Part shown: positions 26,766 to 35,585 of the stretch, piece by piece
Layout of the letters: each line of letters begins with the position of its first letter
Numbering within the stretch: the stretch's first letter is position 1
NCBI RefSeq assembly: GCF_003515065.1
Contig: NZ_QXGH01000045.1
Coordinates: 1-56,251, forward strand
DNA from: Nocardioides immobilis
Lineage (GTDB): Bacteria; Actinomycetota; Actinomycetes; Propionibacteriales; Nocardioidaceae
Length of the DNA: 56,251 nucleotides
Direction: 5' to 3'
Made by a program: the position numbers and the translations under genes
The notes under the pieces: model-generated
Seen by the model: the letters and a program-made list of their open reading frames with translations, nothing else
Databases searched by the model: none
Told to the model about the DNA's origin: nothing

Positions 26766-28934
26766 ATGTCCCAGGAAGTCCTCCCCGACCAGGTCGACGT
26801 CGCGTCCCAGAACGGCGCGGGCGCGACCGAGGCCCCCGCCGACGCCGAGGCGCCGTCGTACGTCGCGGACCAGGCCGACCTCGACGCGATCACCGACGAC
26901 AACGACCGGTTCCTCGACCGGGAGCTCTCCTGGCTCCGCTTCAACCACCGCGTCCTCGAGCTCGCGGAGGATGCCGAGCTGCCGCTGCTCGAGCGGGCAC
27001 GCTTCCTGGCGATCTTCGCCAGCAACCTCGACGAGTTCTTCATGGTCCGGGTCGCCGGGCTCAAGCGCAGGATCGCGACCGGCCTCGCCGTCCGCGCGGT
27101 GTCCGGGATGATGCCGCGCGAGGTCCTCGAGACGATCTGGGAGCAGGCGAGCGCCCTCTCCCAGCGGCACGCCTCGGTCTTCCGCGACCAGGTCGCACCG
27201 GCCCTGACGGCCGAGGGCATCGAGCTGCTGCGGTGGGCCGACCTCGACCGCGACGAGCAGCGCGCGTGCAAGCGGCTGTTCAAGGACCGTGTGTTCCCGG
27301 TGCTGACGCCGCTCGCGGTCGACCCCGCGCACCCCTTCCCCTACATCTCCGGCCTGTCCCTGAACCTCGCCGTCATCGTCCAGAACCCGCGGACGAACAA
27401 GCAGCACTTCGCGCGGGTGAAGGTGCCGTCGAACTTCGACCGGTTCGTTCCCCTCGGCAACGACCGGTTCGTTCCCCTCGAGGACGTGATCGGTGCCCAC
27501 CTGACGCGACTCTTCCCGGGCATGGAGGTCCTCGAGGCGCACACGTTCCGCGTCACCCGCAACGAGGACGTCGAGGTGGAGGAGGACGACGCCGAGAACC
27601 TCCTCGCCGCGTTGGAGAAGGAGCTGCTGCGTCGGAAGTTCGGCCCGCCGGTCCGGCTCGAGGTCGAGGAGTCGATCGCGCCGTCCGTCCTCGAGCTGCT
27701 CGTGTCCGAGCTCGACATCGGCATGGCGGAGGTGGTCCGCCTCCCCGGACCGCTCGACCTGCGCGGACTGCACGGCATCGCCGACCTCGGTCGCGAGGAC
27801 CTGAAGTACCCCGCGTTCGTGCCGAGCACGCACCCGGTCCTCGCCGAGGTCGAGTCGGCAGCGCCCGTCGACGTGTTCAAGGCGCTGCGCCGGCACGACG
27901 TACTCCTCCATCACCCGTACGACTCGTTCGCGACGTCGGTCCAGCGGTTCATCGAGCAGGCGGCCGCCGATCCGCACGTGCTCGCCATCAAGATGACCGT
28001 CTACCGGACCTCGGGCGACTCCCCCATCATCGACGCGCTCATCGACGCCGCGGACGCGGGCAAGCAGGTCCTGGCGCTGGTCGAGATCAAGGCTCGTTTC
28101 GACGAGCAGGCGAACATCCGCTGGGCCCGCAAGCTGGAGCAGGCCGGCTGCCACGTGGTCTACGGCCTGGTCGGCCTCAAGACCCACTGCAAGCTGGCGA
28201 TGGTCGTCCGCGACGAGCCCGATGGCATCCGTCGCTACACGCACATCGGCACGGGCAACTACAACGGCAAGACCGCCCGGATGTACGAGGACATCGGCCT
28301 GCTCACGACGAACGAGGTGATCGGCGACGACGTCGCCCATCTCTTCAACAACCTGAGCGGGTGGTCCCGGAAGGCCAAGTACGACGAGCTCCTGGTCGCT
28401 CCCGACTCCGTCCGATCCGGCCTCATCGAGCAGATTCACGCGGAGATCGAGCACCACCGCGCCGGCCGCCCGGCAAGGATCCGGTTCAAGGTGAACTCGC
28501 TCGTCGACGAGCAGCTCATCGACAGCCTCTACCTCGCCTCGCGGGAGGGGGTCCCGGTGGAGCTGCTGATCCGCGGGATCTGTGCGCTGCGCCCCGGCGT
28601 GCCCGGTCTCTCGGAGAACATCACCGTGCGGTCGATCCTCGGTCGCTTCCTCGAGCACAGCCGGATCTTCTGCTTCGGCAACGGCGGCGACCCGGTGACG
28701 TGGATCGGCTCAGCCGACATGATGCACCGCAACCTCGACCGCCGGGTCGAGGTGCTCGTCCGGCTCCCCACGGCCGACAGCGTGGCCGAGGTCAGTGGCC
28801 TGCTCGACGAGGCGTTCGCGCCCGGGACCGACGCCTGGGAGCTCCACGAGGACGGCGAGTGGGTCCGGCATCGCGGCGAGTCCCACCTGCAGGAGGCGCT
28901 GATCGAGGCCCAGCGGAGGCGCCGGCACGCGTGA
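26766..28934 (+). CDS. ppk1: Polyphosphate kinase 1
   Basis: Ppk1 reversibly makes polyphosphate from ATP at the membrane. The 722-residue protein has the N-terminal RFLDRELSWLRFNHRVLELA segment, FASNLDEFFMVRVAG, the phospho-histidine motif HIGTGNYN (His near 493) and the second catalytic stretch near RRVEVLVRL. Length is normal. A 20-base direct repeat at 27437-27480 duplicates DRFVPL within the domain before the catalytic part. It begins the phosphate gene neighbourhood that includes pit and pst. Confidence 0.95.
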   Translation: MSQEVLPDQVDVASQNGAGATEAPADAEAPSYVADQADLDAITDDNDRFLDRELSWLRFNHRVLELAEDAELPLLERARFLAIFASNLDEFFMVRVAGLKRRIATGLAVRAVSGMMPREVLETIWEQASALSQRHASVFRDQVAPALTAEGIELLRWADLDRDEQRACKRLFKDRVFPVLTPLAVDPAHPFPYISGLSLNLAVIVQNPRTNKQHFARVKVPSNFDRFVPLGNDRFVPLEDVIGAHLTRLFPGMEVLEAHTFRVTRNEDVEVEEDDAENLLAALEKELLRRKFGPPVRLEVEESIAPSVLELLVSELDIGMAEVVRLPGPLDLRGLHGIADLGREDLKYPAFVPSTHPVLAEVESAAPVDVFKALRRHDVLLHHPYDSFATSVQRFIEQAAADPHVLAIKMTVYRTSGDSPIIDALIDAADAGKQVLALVEIKARFDEQANIRWARKLEQAGCHVVYGLVGLKTHCKLAMVVRDEPDGIRRYTHIGTGNYNGKTARMYEDIGLLTTNEVIGDDVAHLFNNLSGWSRKAKYDELLVAPDSVRSGLIEQIHAEIEHHRAGRPARIRFKVNSLVDEQLIDSLYLASREGVPVELLIRGICALRPGVPGLSENITVRSILGRFLEHSRIFCFGNGGDPVTWIGSADMMHRNLDRRVEVLVRLPTADSVAEVSGLLDEAFAPGTDAWELHEDGEWVRHRGESHLQEALIEAQRRRRHA

Positions 28935-29025
28935 TCCGCGCCGTCGTACGGCCCGCGTCGGCGACGCCGTTCGCTGCCACCGTGCTGCAGGCCACACACC
29001 GGTTGACGGACCGCGGTTTGCGTAT

Positions 29026-29048
29026 GGGTGAACTTCACCCCCTAGCAT
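29026..29048 (+). promoter_or_regulatory. Palindrome and possible -10 before the DUF47/pit operon
   Basis: GGGTGAA-c-TTCACCC (29026-29040) is a perfect 7-base inverted repeat. It contains the half-site GTTCACCC on the minus strand, similar to actinobacterial PhoP half-sites. TAGCAT (29043-29048) resembles a -10 element, with TTGCGT (29018-29023) as a distant -35 at 19-base spacing. It could make pit phosphate-responsive; this is inference. Confidence 0.35.
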
Positions 29049-29082
29049 GAGGCCGTTCGCCTCCGTCTCAACGGGAGTACAT

Positions 29083-29700
29083 GTGCGTCTTCGTCTGCGT
29101 CCGGTCGATACCTCCTTCTACGACCTCTTCACGAAATCGGCACAGCACCTGGTCCTCGGGGCAGAACTGCTGGCCGAGATGCTGTCCGACTCGTCGGACA
29201 AGCCCGACGTCGCCAAGCGCATGCGCGAGGCCGAGCACCTGGCCGACGAGACCACGCACGAGATCGTGCGCAAGGTCAACAGCACGTTCGTGACGCCGTT
29301 CGACCGCGAGGACATCTACTCGCTCGGTTCCGGCCTCGACGACGTCATGGACATGATGGACGAGGCTGTCGACCTGATCCTGCTCTACGAGGTGGAGACC
29401 CTCCCCGCTGAGCTGTCCGAGCAGGTCACCGTCATCCAGCGCTGCGCCGAGCTCACGGCGGACGCGATGCCGCGCCTGCAGTCGATGAAGTCGCTCGAGG
29501 ACTACTGGATCGAGATCAACCGGCTCGAGAACGCCGGCGACAAGAACCACCGACGGATGCTGGCCAACCTCTTCTCCGGCGAGTACAGGACGATCGAGGT
29601 GCTCAAGCTCAAGGACGTCGAGGAGTCGCTCGAGGGCGCGATCGACGCCTTCGAGAAGGTCGCCAACATCGTCGAGCAGATCGCCGTCAAGGAAAGCTGA
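29083..29700 (+). CDS. DUF47/PhoU-like Pit accessory protein
   Basis: This all-helical protein of about 205 residues belongs to the DUF47 family, a PhoU-like regulator that accompanies Pit phosphate transporters. Seen features are DTSFYDLFTKSAQHLVLGA near the start, DREDIYSLGSGLDDVMDMMD with the metal-binding-like acidic run, and the LENAGDKNHRR helix. The GTG at 29083 has GGGAG five bases upstream, better placed than the upstream ATG. It is followed by pit after 14 bases. Confidence 0.92.
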   Translation: MRLRLRPVDTSFYDLFTKSAQHLVLGAELLAEMLSDSSDKPDVAKRMREAEHLADETTHEIVRKVNSTFVTPFDREDIYSLGSGLDDVMDMMDEAVDLILLYEVETLPAELSEQVTVIQRCAELTADAMPRLQSMKSLEDYWIEINRLENAGDKNHRRMLANLFSGEYRTIEVLKLKDVEESLEGAIDAFEKVANIVEQIAVKES

Positions 29701-29714
29701 CAAGGCCGCCCCCT

Positions 29715-30728
29715 GTGGACGTAACACTCGCGATCGTGATCGCGGTCGTCGTCGTCGCGCTCGTCTTCGACTACACCAACGGGTTCCACGACGCTGCGAA
29801 CGCCATCGCCACGTCGGTCTCGACCCGCGCACTGACTCCGCGGGTCGCCCTCGCGCTCGCCGCGATCATGAACTTCGTCGGCGCGTTCCTCGGCCAGAAG
29901 GTCGCCCACACGGTGAGCGACACGATCTCCCCACCCCAGAACAATCACGGGCTGTTGATCGTGATGGCAGGGCTGGTGGGAGCCATCGTCTGGAACCTGA
30001 TCACCTGGTACTACGGCCTCCCGTCGTCGTCGTCCCACGCCCTCATCGGCGGCCTGGTCGGCTCGGCCATCGCGGGCGGCGTGACGGTCTCGTGGAGCAC
30101 GGTCCTCGAGAAGGTCGTGATCCCGATGTTCCTCTCGCCCTTCTTCGCGTTCGCGGCGGGCTTCGCCGTGATGCTCCTCGTGCTCTGGGTGTTCCGGAAC
30201 GCCAGCCCGCACAAGGCCAACCGCGGGTTCCGGATCTCGCAGACGATCTCCGCCGCAGCAATGGCGCTCGGCCACGGGCTCCAGGACGCCCAGAAGACGA
30301 TGGGCGTGATCTTCCTGGCCCTGGTCACGGGCGGGTACGTCGCGACCGAGGCCGACGGCGGCCAGCTGCCCATCTGGGTGATCTTCTCCGCGGCTGCCGC
30401 GATCTCGCTCGGCACCTGGGCCGGCGGATGGCGGATCATGCGGACCCTCGGACGCCGGATCATCCACCTCGACCCGCCGCAGGGCTTCGCCGCTGAGACC
30501 GTCGCCGCGTCCGTGCTCTACACGACCGCCTACGTCTACGAGGCGCCGATCTCGACCACCCACACCATCACCTCAGCCGTGATGGGCGTCGGCGCCACCA
30601 AGCGGCTGTCCGCCGTCCGCTGGGGCGTCGCCCGGACCATCCTCACCGCCTGGGTGCTCACATTCCCCGCCGCTGCCAGCGTCGCCGCCGTGACCTACTG
30701 GATCCTGCACCTCATCACCCGCCTCTGA
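29715..30728 (+). CDS. pit: Low-affinity inorganic phosphate transporter (Pit family)
   Basis: This 337-residue membrane protein takes up metal-phosphate with protons. Pit marks are YTNGFHDAANAIATSVSTRAL (the conserved NGFHDAAN motif of the first repeat) and HGLQDAQKTMG in the second, plus WYYGLPSSSSHALIGGL and EAPISTTHTITSAVMG. It has about ten helices in two inverted halves. The GTG at 29715 has AAGG nine bases upstream. The operon ends at a long hairpin (30748-30810). Confidence 0.95.
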   Translation: MDVTLAIVIAVVVVALVFDYTNGFHDAANAIATSVSTRALTPRVALALAAIMNFVGAFLGQKVAHTVSDTISPPQNNHGLLIVMAGLVGAIVWNLITWYYGLPSSSSHALIGGLVGSAIAGGVTVSWSTVLEKVVIPMFLSPFFAFAAGFAVMLLVLWVFRNASPHKANRGFRISQTISAAAMALGHGLQDAQKTMGVIFLALVTGGYVATEADGGQLPIWVIFSAAAAISLGTWAGGWRIMRTLGRRIIHLDPPQGFAAETVAASVLYTTAYVYEAPISTTHTITSAVMGVGATKRLSAVRWGVARTILTAWVLTFPAAASVAAVTYWILHLITRL

Positions 30729-30747
30729 CGGGTCCGTCGGCTGGCGC

Positions 30748-30810
30748 GATAGTCCCTGACGTTTCTGTCGTTGCGCGAGCCGGATGACGACAGAAACGTC
30801 AGGGACTATC
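30748..30810. repeat. Long hairpin, downstream copy (24-bp perfect arms)
   Basis: Arms 30748-30771 and 30787-30810 are perfect reverse complements with a 15-base loop. The arm core tagtccctgacgtttc recurs in both arms of another hairpin at 31936-31996, on the other side of the gene between them. It sits at the 3' ends of both pit and the minus-strand gene, so it could act as a bidirectional terminator, but there is no T-tract. Confidence 0.9.
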
Positions 30811-30839
30811 CCCTTCTTGGCGGGTCAGCGTTTCACCGA

Positions 30840-31823
30840 TCAGGCAATCCGGTAGCGGAGAAGCCGATCTCGCTGGTCTGGGGTGAGCGCCCTCCTCTGC
30901 TCCACGGTTCGCGTCGAGATCCACCAGTCAGGGGGTTCGATCGTCCAGGTCCGGCGAGTACGACGACGACCGGCCCGTCGGTACGCCGCATCGAGACGAG
31001 CGAGGAAGTGGCCGGTGGTGTCGCCCGCGAGCATCGTGACGCACTCGAGGTGGTGGTCGGCGAAGTCAGCGGCACGTCGTACGTCGGTGACCCGCTGGTC
31101 GGCGCGCAGGTGGTCGGGCCCGTCGTACTCCCCCATCACGCCCGCCGCAGGGTCAAACAGATCCGGGGTCCCGATGTGGCGGCCGCTCAGGTCGAAAATC
31201 GGAACGTTCTGGAGCGGACGAGGGAAGCCGCCTTCCAGCTCCCACACCTGCTTGAGGAAGACCTCGGCCGGAGACCAGGCATTCTCGCCGGCGAGCTTCA
31301 GTCCTAGGCGAGCGTTCGGTACGCCGGTCCACCCCGACTGCTCTCCCAGCATCGCCGCTAGCTCGGCGACCGAAGCCAGATCGTTGTAGGCCGCCATCTC
31401 CAGGGCGAGCGCAGCACGACGGGGTGTTTCGGCGTAGCGCATCGCAAACGAGGTCGACCACACCGGGTTCGTCACCCGGACGCCGTCGACGACGATGATG
31501 TTCTCGGGGCGCGTCCCTTCACCACACGGCTTGATGCCCGCTTGCGGGCGGATGTCGTGGGTGCTGATCATGATCGGGACCGGCAGCTTGTCGCCGGACG
31601 CGGTCGTGCCGTCGAACCATCGGCCGCGCTGCCACCGCAGCGCCGCCCAGCCTGTGATCGCTCCCTGGGGAGGTACGACGACCGACGCCTCCAGGATCCG
31701 CTGGTCGACGTTCTCGCCGTCGACGTCCGCCGGGACGTAGAACCCTTGACTGGTCCGACGCCAGTTCGGTCCGCGTGCCTGCCCCGGCGTCGGGCCAGAC
31801 ACCCCGAGGGGGTCGACGCGCAC
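30840..31823 (-). CDS. Hypothetical protein, possibly AbiEi-like N-terminus plus nuclease-like C-terminus
   Basis: This protein of about 327 residues belongs to a type common in Nocardioides-like genomes. The N-terminal part (VRVDPLGVSGPTPGQ..., then QGAITGWAALRW) resembles the winged-helix/AbiEi antitoxin-like start of such proteins. Further on, GVMGEYDGPDHLRADQR with HLECVTMLAGD resembles a Vsr/DUF559-type nuclease fold; this is weak. GTG 31823 is chosen over ATG 31937, since the latter lies inside the flanking hairpin. The gene is bracketed by two hairpins with the same arm sequence. Confidence 0.55.
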   Translation of the reverse strand: MRVDPLGVSGPTPGQARGPNWRRTSQGFYVPADVDGENVDQRILEASVVVPPQGAITGWAALRWQRGRWFDGTTASGDKLPVPIMISTHDIRPQAGIKPCGEGTRPENIIVVDGVRVTNPVWSTSFAMRYAETPRRAALALEMAAYNDLASVAELAAMLGEQSGWTGVPNARLGLKLAGENAWSPAEVFLKQVWELEGGFPRPLQNVPIFDLSGRHIGTPDLFDPAAGVMGEYDGPDHLRADQRVTDVRRAADFADHHLECVTMLAGDTTGHFLARLDAAYRRAGRRRTRRTWTIEPPDWWISTRTVEQRRALTPDQRDRLLRYRIA

Positions 31824-31935
31824 GGGCAAACACCAAGCCCTCGCGCGGTGTCGACCGATCCACCGTGCCAGCGTGCATCGGCCCGATCCATGACGGAACC
31901 CGCGATCGGGGTTGTCCACAGGCTCGCAACGCCGC

Positions 31936-31996
31936 ATAGTCCCTGACGTTTCCGTCGCTGGAAGGCCGGATCGACAACCGAAACGTCAGGGACTAC
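31936..31996. repeat. Long hairpin, upstream copy (shared arm sequence)
   Basis: Left arm tagtccctgacgtttc at 31937-31952 and its reverse complement at 31980-31995 form a hairpin with a partly paired inner part. The arms match those of the hairpin at 30748-30810. It lies between the start of the hypothetical gene and the 3' end of the pst-operon regulator gene. Confidence 0.88.
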
Positions 31997-32030
31997 CCCG
32001 CTTTGGGCCCGTCAGCGCGAACTGGGCTGA

Positions 32031-32804
32031 CTACACCGAGAGCGAGTAGCCGCGGCCGCGGATCCGTCGTACGTCGGCGGCGTCGCCGAGGCGGTGGCGC
32101 AGCCGGGTCACGTGCATGGCGATGGTGTTGCCGCTGGGGCGGACACCCTCGGAGCCCCAGAGCGCCTCGCGGAGCTCGTTGTCGGTGACGACCCCGGGCG
32201 CTCGCAGCATGAGGGCGCGGAGGAGCTCGAACTCCTTGAGCGGCAGATCGGCGATCCGCTGGCCGTCGATGAGCACCCGGTACGCCGCCGCGTCGAGCTC
32301 GATCGGCCCTACCACCAGCCGGGCGTGCTCCTCGAGCGACCGCGGCGAGTGGCTGAGCAGCTCCCACAGGTGGGCCGCGGAGTAGGGCCGTTCGACCACG
32401 GCGCTCGCACCGGCCAGCATGAGCACACCGACCTCCGCGGCGTACTTGCGCTCCAGAGCCGCGACGACGTACGGCGAACCGTGCCTGCGGATCGCAGTGA
32501 CGAACTCGGCCGCGGGCACCCCCGGTGCCTGCGGCGACACGACCACGGCATGGGGATCGAGCCTGCCGAACTCGACCAGCCCGTCGACCGTGGACGACAC
32601 CCAGGTGACGTGGATCCCGCGGCCGGCCATGCCGTCGGCGAGGCCGGCCTCGTCCCGGCCCGGATCGACGACCAGCAGTTGTGCACCCGCCGTCTCAGCC
32701 CACCGGTGCAAGTAGGTGCGGACAGTCGCCTCCCGCGACGAGACCGGCGGGACCCCGTCGAGTGCGGTGCGAGAGGATTGGCGACGCCCGGAACGTGCGC
32801 CCAT
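32031..32804 (-). CDS. Winged-helix regulator with degenerate receiver, last gene of the pst operon
   Basis: This 257-residue OmpR/PhoB-type regulator has a C-terminal DNA-binding domain with LPLKEFELLRALMLRAPGVV and SGNTIAMHVTRLRHRLGD. The N-terminal half folds like a receiver, but the phospho-acceptor position reads VVVSPQAPG (Ser for Asp) and the usual Lys position reads VVERPYS (Arg), so it is probably not phosphorylated. It starts six bases after pstB, where many bacteria have phoU. It may tune pst or pho genes; this is inference. Confidence 0.85.
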   Translation of the reverse strand: MGARSGRRQSSRTALDGVPPVSSREATVRTYLHRWAETAGAQLLVVDPGRDEAGLADGMAGRGIHVTWVSSTVDGLVEFGRLDPHAVVVSPQAPGVPAAEFVTAIRRHGSPYVVAALERKYAAEVGVLMLAGASAVVERPYSAAHLWELLSHSPRSLEEHARLVVGPIELDAAAYRVLIDGQRIADLPLKEFELLRALMLRAPGVVTDNELREALWGSEGVRPSGNTIAMHVTRLRHRLGDAADVRRIRGRGYSLSV

Positions 32805-32810
32805 CCCCGG

Positions 32811-33698
32811 TCAGCCGAAGCGACCCGAGATGTAGTCCTCGGTGCGCTTGTCCTCAGGGTTGGAGAACAGCCGCTTGGTCAGGTCGAACTCCACGAGCAG
32901 GCCGGTGCGGTTGCCCGTGGTCTCGTCCGGCTTCGCGGTGAAGAACGCCGTCCGGTCCGACACCCGCGCCGCCTGCTGCATGTTGTGGGTCACGACGATG
33001 ATCGTGTAGTCCTTGCGCAGCTGCATCATCAGGTCCTCGACCTTCGACGTCGCGATCGGGTCGAGCGCCGAGCAGGGCTCGTCCATCAGGATCACGTCGG
33101 GCTTGGTCGCGATGGTGCGGGCGATGCAGAGACGCTGCTGCTGTCCGCCGGAGAGGCCGAACGCGGACTGCTTCAGCTTGTCCTTGACCTCGTCCCACAG
33201 GGCCGCATCGCGCAGGGCACCTTCCACCAGGTCGTCCATGCTGTCGACCTTCATCCCGATGACCCGCGGGCCGTAGGCGATGTTGTCGTAGATCGACTTG
33301 GGGAACGGGTTGGGCTTCTGGAACACCATGCCGATGTGCTGGCGGACCGCGATCGGGTCGATGCCCTTCGCGTAGATGTTCTGCCCGTGGTAGTTGATCG
33401 CACCCTCGACCCGGGCGCCGGGGATCAGGTCGTTCATGCGGTTGAGGCAGCGGAGCACGGTCGACTTGCCACAGCCCGACGGGCCGATCATTGCCGTGAT
33501 CTCGTTCTTGCCGAACTGGAGGTTCACGTCGTGAACGGCATGGAAGTCCCCGTAGAACACGTTGAGGTGGTACGTGTCCATGACCGCCTCGGCTGGAACC
33601 TCGCCGATGACGCTGTGCTTGGCCTCTTCGTCGATCGAGAGCGAGATGCCGAGCGGCTCGTCGGGGCTCGTCGTGGCCGTCGCGGGTTGAGTGGACAT
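32811..33698 (-). CDS. pstB: Phosphate ABC transporter ATP-binding protein
   Basis: PstB energises high-affinity phosphate import. The 295-residue protein has Walker A GPSGCGKST, Q-loop VFQKPNPFP, signature LSGGQQQR, Walker B VILMDEPCSALDPIA and H-loop VTHNM. The N-terminal 40 residues (TTSPDEPLGISLSIDEEA) are an extra acidic lead. It lies between pstA and the regulator with short gaps, in one operon. Confidence 0.97.
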   Translation of the reverse strand: MSTQPATATTSPDEPLGISLSIDEEAKHSVIGEVPAEAVMDTYHLNVFYGDFHAVHDVNLQFGKNEITAMIGPSGCGKSTVLRCLNRMNDLIPGARVEGAINYHGQNIYAKGIDPIAVRQHIGMVFQKPNPFPKSIYDNIAYGPRVIGMKVDSMDDLVEGALRDAALWDEVKDKLKQSAFGLSGGQQQRLCIARTIATKPDVILMDEPCSALDPIATSKVEDLMMQLRKDYTIIVVTHNMQQAARVSDRTAFFTAKPDETTGNRTGLLVEFDLTKRLFSNPEDKRTEDYISGRFG

Positions 33699-33713
33699 TG
33701 TCAGGGTGCTCCC

Positions 33714-34637
33714 TTACCAGGATCGCGTGAACTTGTTGCGGATCAGGATGGCGATGGCGTTCATGCCGAGGATCATCACGAGCAGCAGGATGATCGCCGC
33801 CGAGGCGGCGGTTGCAAGCTCCGGGCGAGACTGGTTCGCCAGGTTGTAGATCTGGTTCGGCAGCGAGGTCGCGCTGTCCGACAGGCCGGCGATACCGGGC
33901 TCGGGCACGGACAGCACACTGACGCCGAGGCCGACGATGATCAGCGGCGCCGCCTCACCGATCGCCCTGGACAGGCCGAGAATCGTGCCGGTCGCGATGC
34001 CGGGCACTGCCGACGGCAGCACCTGGCGCCACGTCGTCTGCCAGGTCGTGGCCCCGAGGCCGTACGACGCCTGGCGGATGTCCTGGGGTACGGCGCGGAT
34101 CGCCTCGCGGGTCGTGATGATGATGACCGGAAGGATCAGGAGCGCCAGCGCAACGGCACCACCGATCAGCACGCCCTTCTCGTCGAACCCGACGATCGCC
34201 ACGACGGCGACCGCGAGCAGCCCGTAGACGATCGAAGGCACTGCGGCCAGGTTCTGCAGGTTGATCTCGATCACCCGGTTCCACCACCGGTTGGTGTCGG
34301 CGAACTCCTCGAGGTACGTCGCCGCCATGACGCCGAGCGGGATCGCCAGGATCGCCGTGCACACCATCAGCCAGATCGAGCCGAAGATCCCGGCCTTGAA
34401 GCCGGTCGTCTCCGGGAAGATGATCGAGGCGTAGTTCGTGACCAGCTCCTTGTCGAACCGACCGGATCCCTTGATCGCGGTGTCGACGATGAGCGCGACC
34501 AGCACGATCACCCCGAAGAACAGCGAGAGCCAGAGAGCCCCGAGGAAGAGGATCGACCGAAGGTCGCGGTCCTTGCTCCTGCCGCTCGCCAGCGTGCTGG
34601 TGACGACCTGGGCCGCGACTGCGGATGCTGCGCTCAT
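33714..34637 (-). CDS. pstA: Phosphate ABC transporter permease PstA
   Basis: This 307-residue inner-membrane permease has about six helices. The EAA-loop region is seen in QASYGLGATTWQTTWRQVLPSAVPGI followed by GLSRAIGEAAPLIIVG. The N-terminal cytoplasmic tail precedes the first helix near residue 28. Its ATG shares one base with the pstC stop (TGATG), so translation is coupled. With PstC it forms the membrane channel. Confidence 0.96.
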   Translation of the reverse strand: MSAASAVAAQVVTSTLASGRSKDRDLRSILFLGALWLSLFFGVIVLVALIVDTAIKGSGRFDKELVTNYASIIFPETTGFKAGIFGSIWLMVCTAILAIPLGVMAATYLEEFADTNRWWNRVIEINLQNLAAVPSIVYGLLAVAVVAIVGFDEKGVLIGGAVALALLILPVIIITTREAIRAVPQDIRQASYGLGATTWQTTWRQVLPSAVPGIATGTILGLSRAIGEAAPLIIVGLGVSVLSVPEPGIAGLSDSATSLPNQIYNLANQSRPELATAASAAIILLLVMILGMNAIAILIRNKFTRSW

Positions 34638-35566
34638 CAGTAGGCCTGCCTGAATCGACGGACGACGATCATGCTGAGGATGTTGAGGATCAGGGTCATG
34701 ACGAAGAGGGTCCCGGCGACCGCGAACGCCATGTTGTACGGCGTGGAACCGACCGGGTTCTCACCGCCGAAGGTCTGTGCGATGTAGCCCGTCATCGCCT
34801 GGTGCCCGGTGAGGACGTCGGCGTCGAACTTCTTCTGAGCCCCCGCGGCGAGCGCGACGATCATCGTCTCGCCGACGGCCCGGGACATCCCGAGCACGAC
34901 CGCGGCGGCGATGCCGGACAGCGCGGCCGGAAAGACCACCCGCAGCGTCGTCTGCATCCGGTTGGCGCCCATCGCGAGCGAACCCTGACGCATCGACATC
35001 GGCACGGCGCTGAGCGCATCCTCCGCCAACGACGCGATGGTCGGCAGCACCATCACCCCCAGCACGAGACCCGCCGCGAGCGAGTTCGTGAAGTTCACCT
35101 CGAGCCCGATGATGTCCTGGAGCAGCGTCGGGGTGACGAACTGGAGGGCGAAGAAGCCGTAGACGACCGACGGGACGCCGGCGAGCAGCTCGACCGTCGG
35201 CTTGAGCCACCTTCGTGCCCGCGCCGAGGCGTACTCGGACAGGTACATGGCGGCGCCCAGCCCGAGCGGCACCGCGAGCAGGAGCGCGATGACCGTCACG
35301 AGAAGGGTGCCCATGACCAGCGGCAGGACGGCGTAGGTGCCCTCGGTGGCGAAGAAGTCGCCGACAGGGACCTCGCCGAAGAAGTCGATGATCGGCTGGA
35401 TCAGCGTGACGATGATGCCGACCGTGATCGCGACAGAGACGATCGCCGACGTGAGCAGCACTGCCTTGATGGCCGCCTCGCCTGGGCGCACCTTGTGGCT
35501 CAGGTCGATGGCAGCCCGCAGGCCCGTCCCATGGGACGGGCCTGCGGGTGTGGTTGCCTCACTCAT
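34637..35566 (-). CDS. pstC: Phosphate ABC transporter permease PstC
   Basis: This 309-residue permease has about six helices. The conserved LLAGVPSVVYGFFAL segment and the EAA-type GSLAMGANRMQTTLRVVFPAAL with GMSRAVGETM are present. It follows pstS after a 19-base gap and overlaps pstA by one base. The N-terminal lead (TTPAGPSHGTGLRAAIDL) is longer than in E. coli, as in other actinobacteria. Confidence 0.96.
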   Translation of the reverse strand: MSEATTPAGPSHGTGLRAAIDLSHKVRPGEAAIKAVLLTSAIVSVAITVGIIVTLIQPIIDFFGEVPVGDFFATEGTYAVLPLVMGTLLVTVIALLLAVPLGLGAAMYLSEYASARARRWLKPTVELLAGVPSVVYGFFALQFVTPTLLQDIIGLEVNFTNSLAAGLVLGVMVLPTIASLAEDALSAVPMSMRQGSLAMGANRMQTTLRVVFPAALSGIAAAVVLGMSRAVGETMIVALAAGAQKKFDADVLTGHQAMTGYIAQTFGGENPVGSTPYNMAFAVAGTLFVMTLILNILSMIVVRRFRQAY

Positions 35567-35585
35567 GAGATGAACTCGTCAGACC

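Noticed and set aside
26486..29050. 854-codon plus-strand frame overlapping ppk1
   Set aside because: The reading is Arg/Gly/Pro-rich shadow translation of ppk1 in another frame; ppk1 itself has all family motifs.
30748..30810. Ordinary Rho-independent terminator
   Set aside because: The 24-bp arms are very long, there is no T-tract, and the same arm sequence recurs on the far side of the next gene, so a plain terminator is not a sufficient explanation, though it could still act as one.
32094..34643. 849-codon plus-strand frame across pstA/pstB and the regulator
   Set aside because: It is antisense to three clear genes and is a His/Arg/Asp-rich shadow reading.
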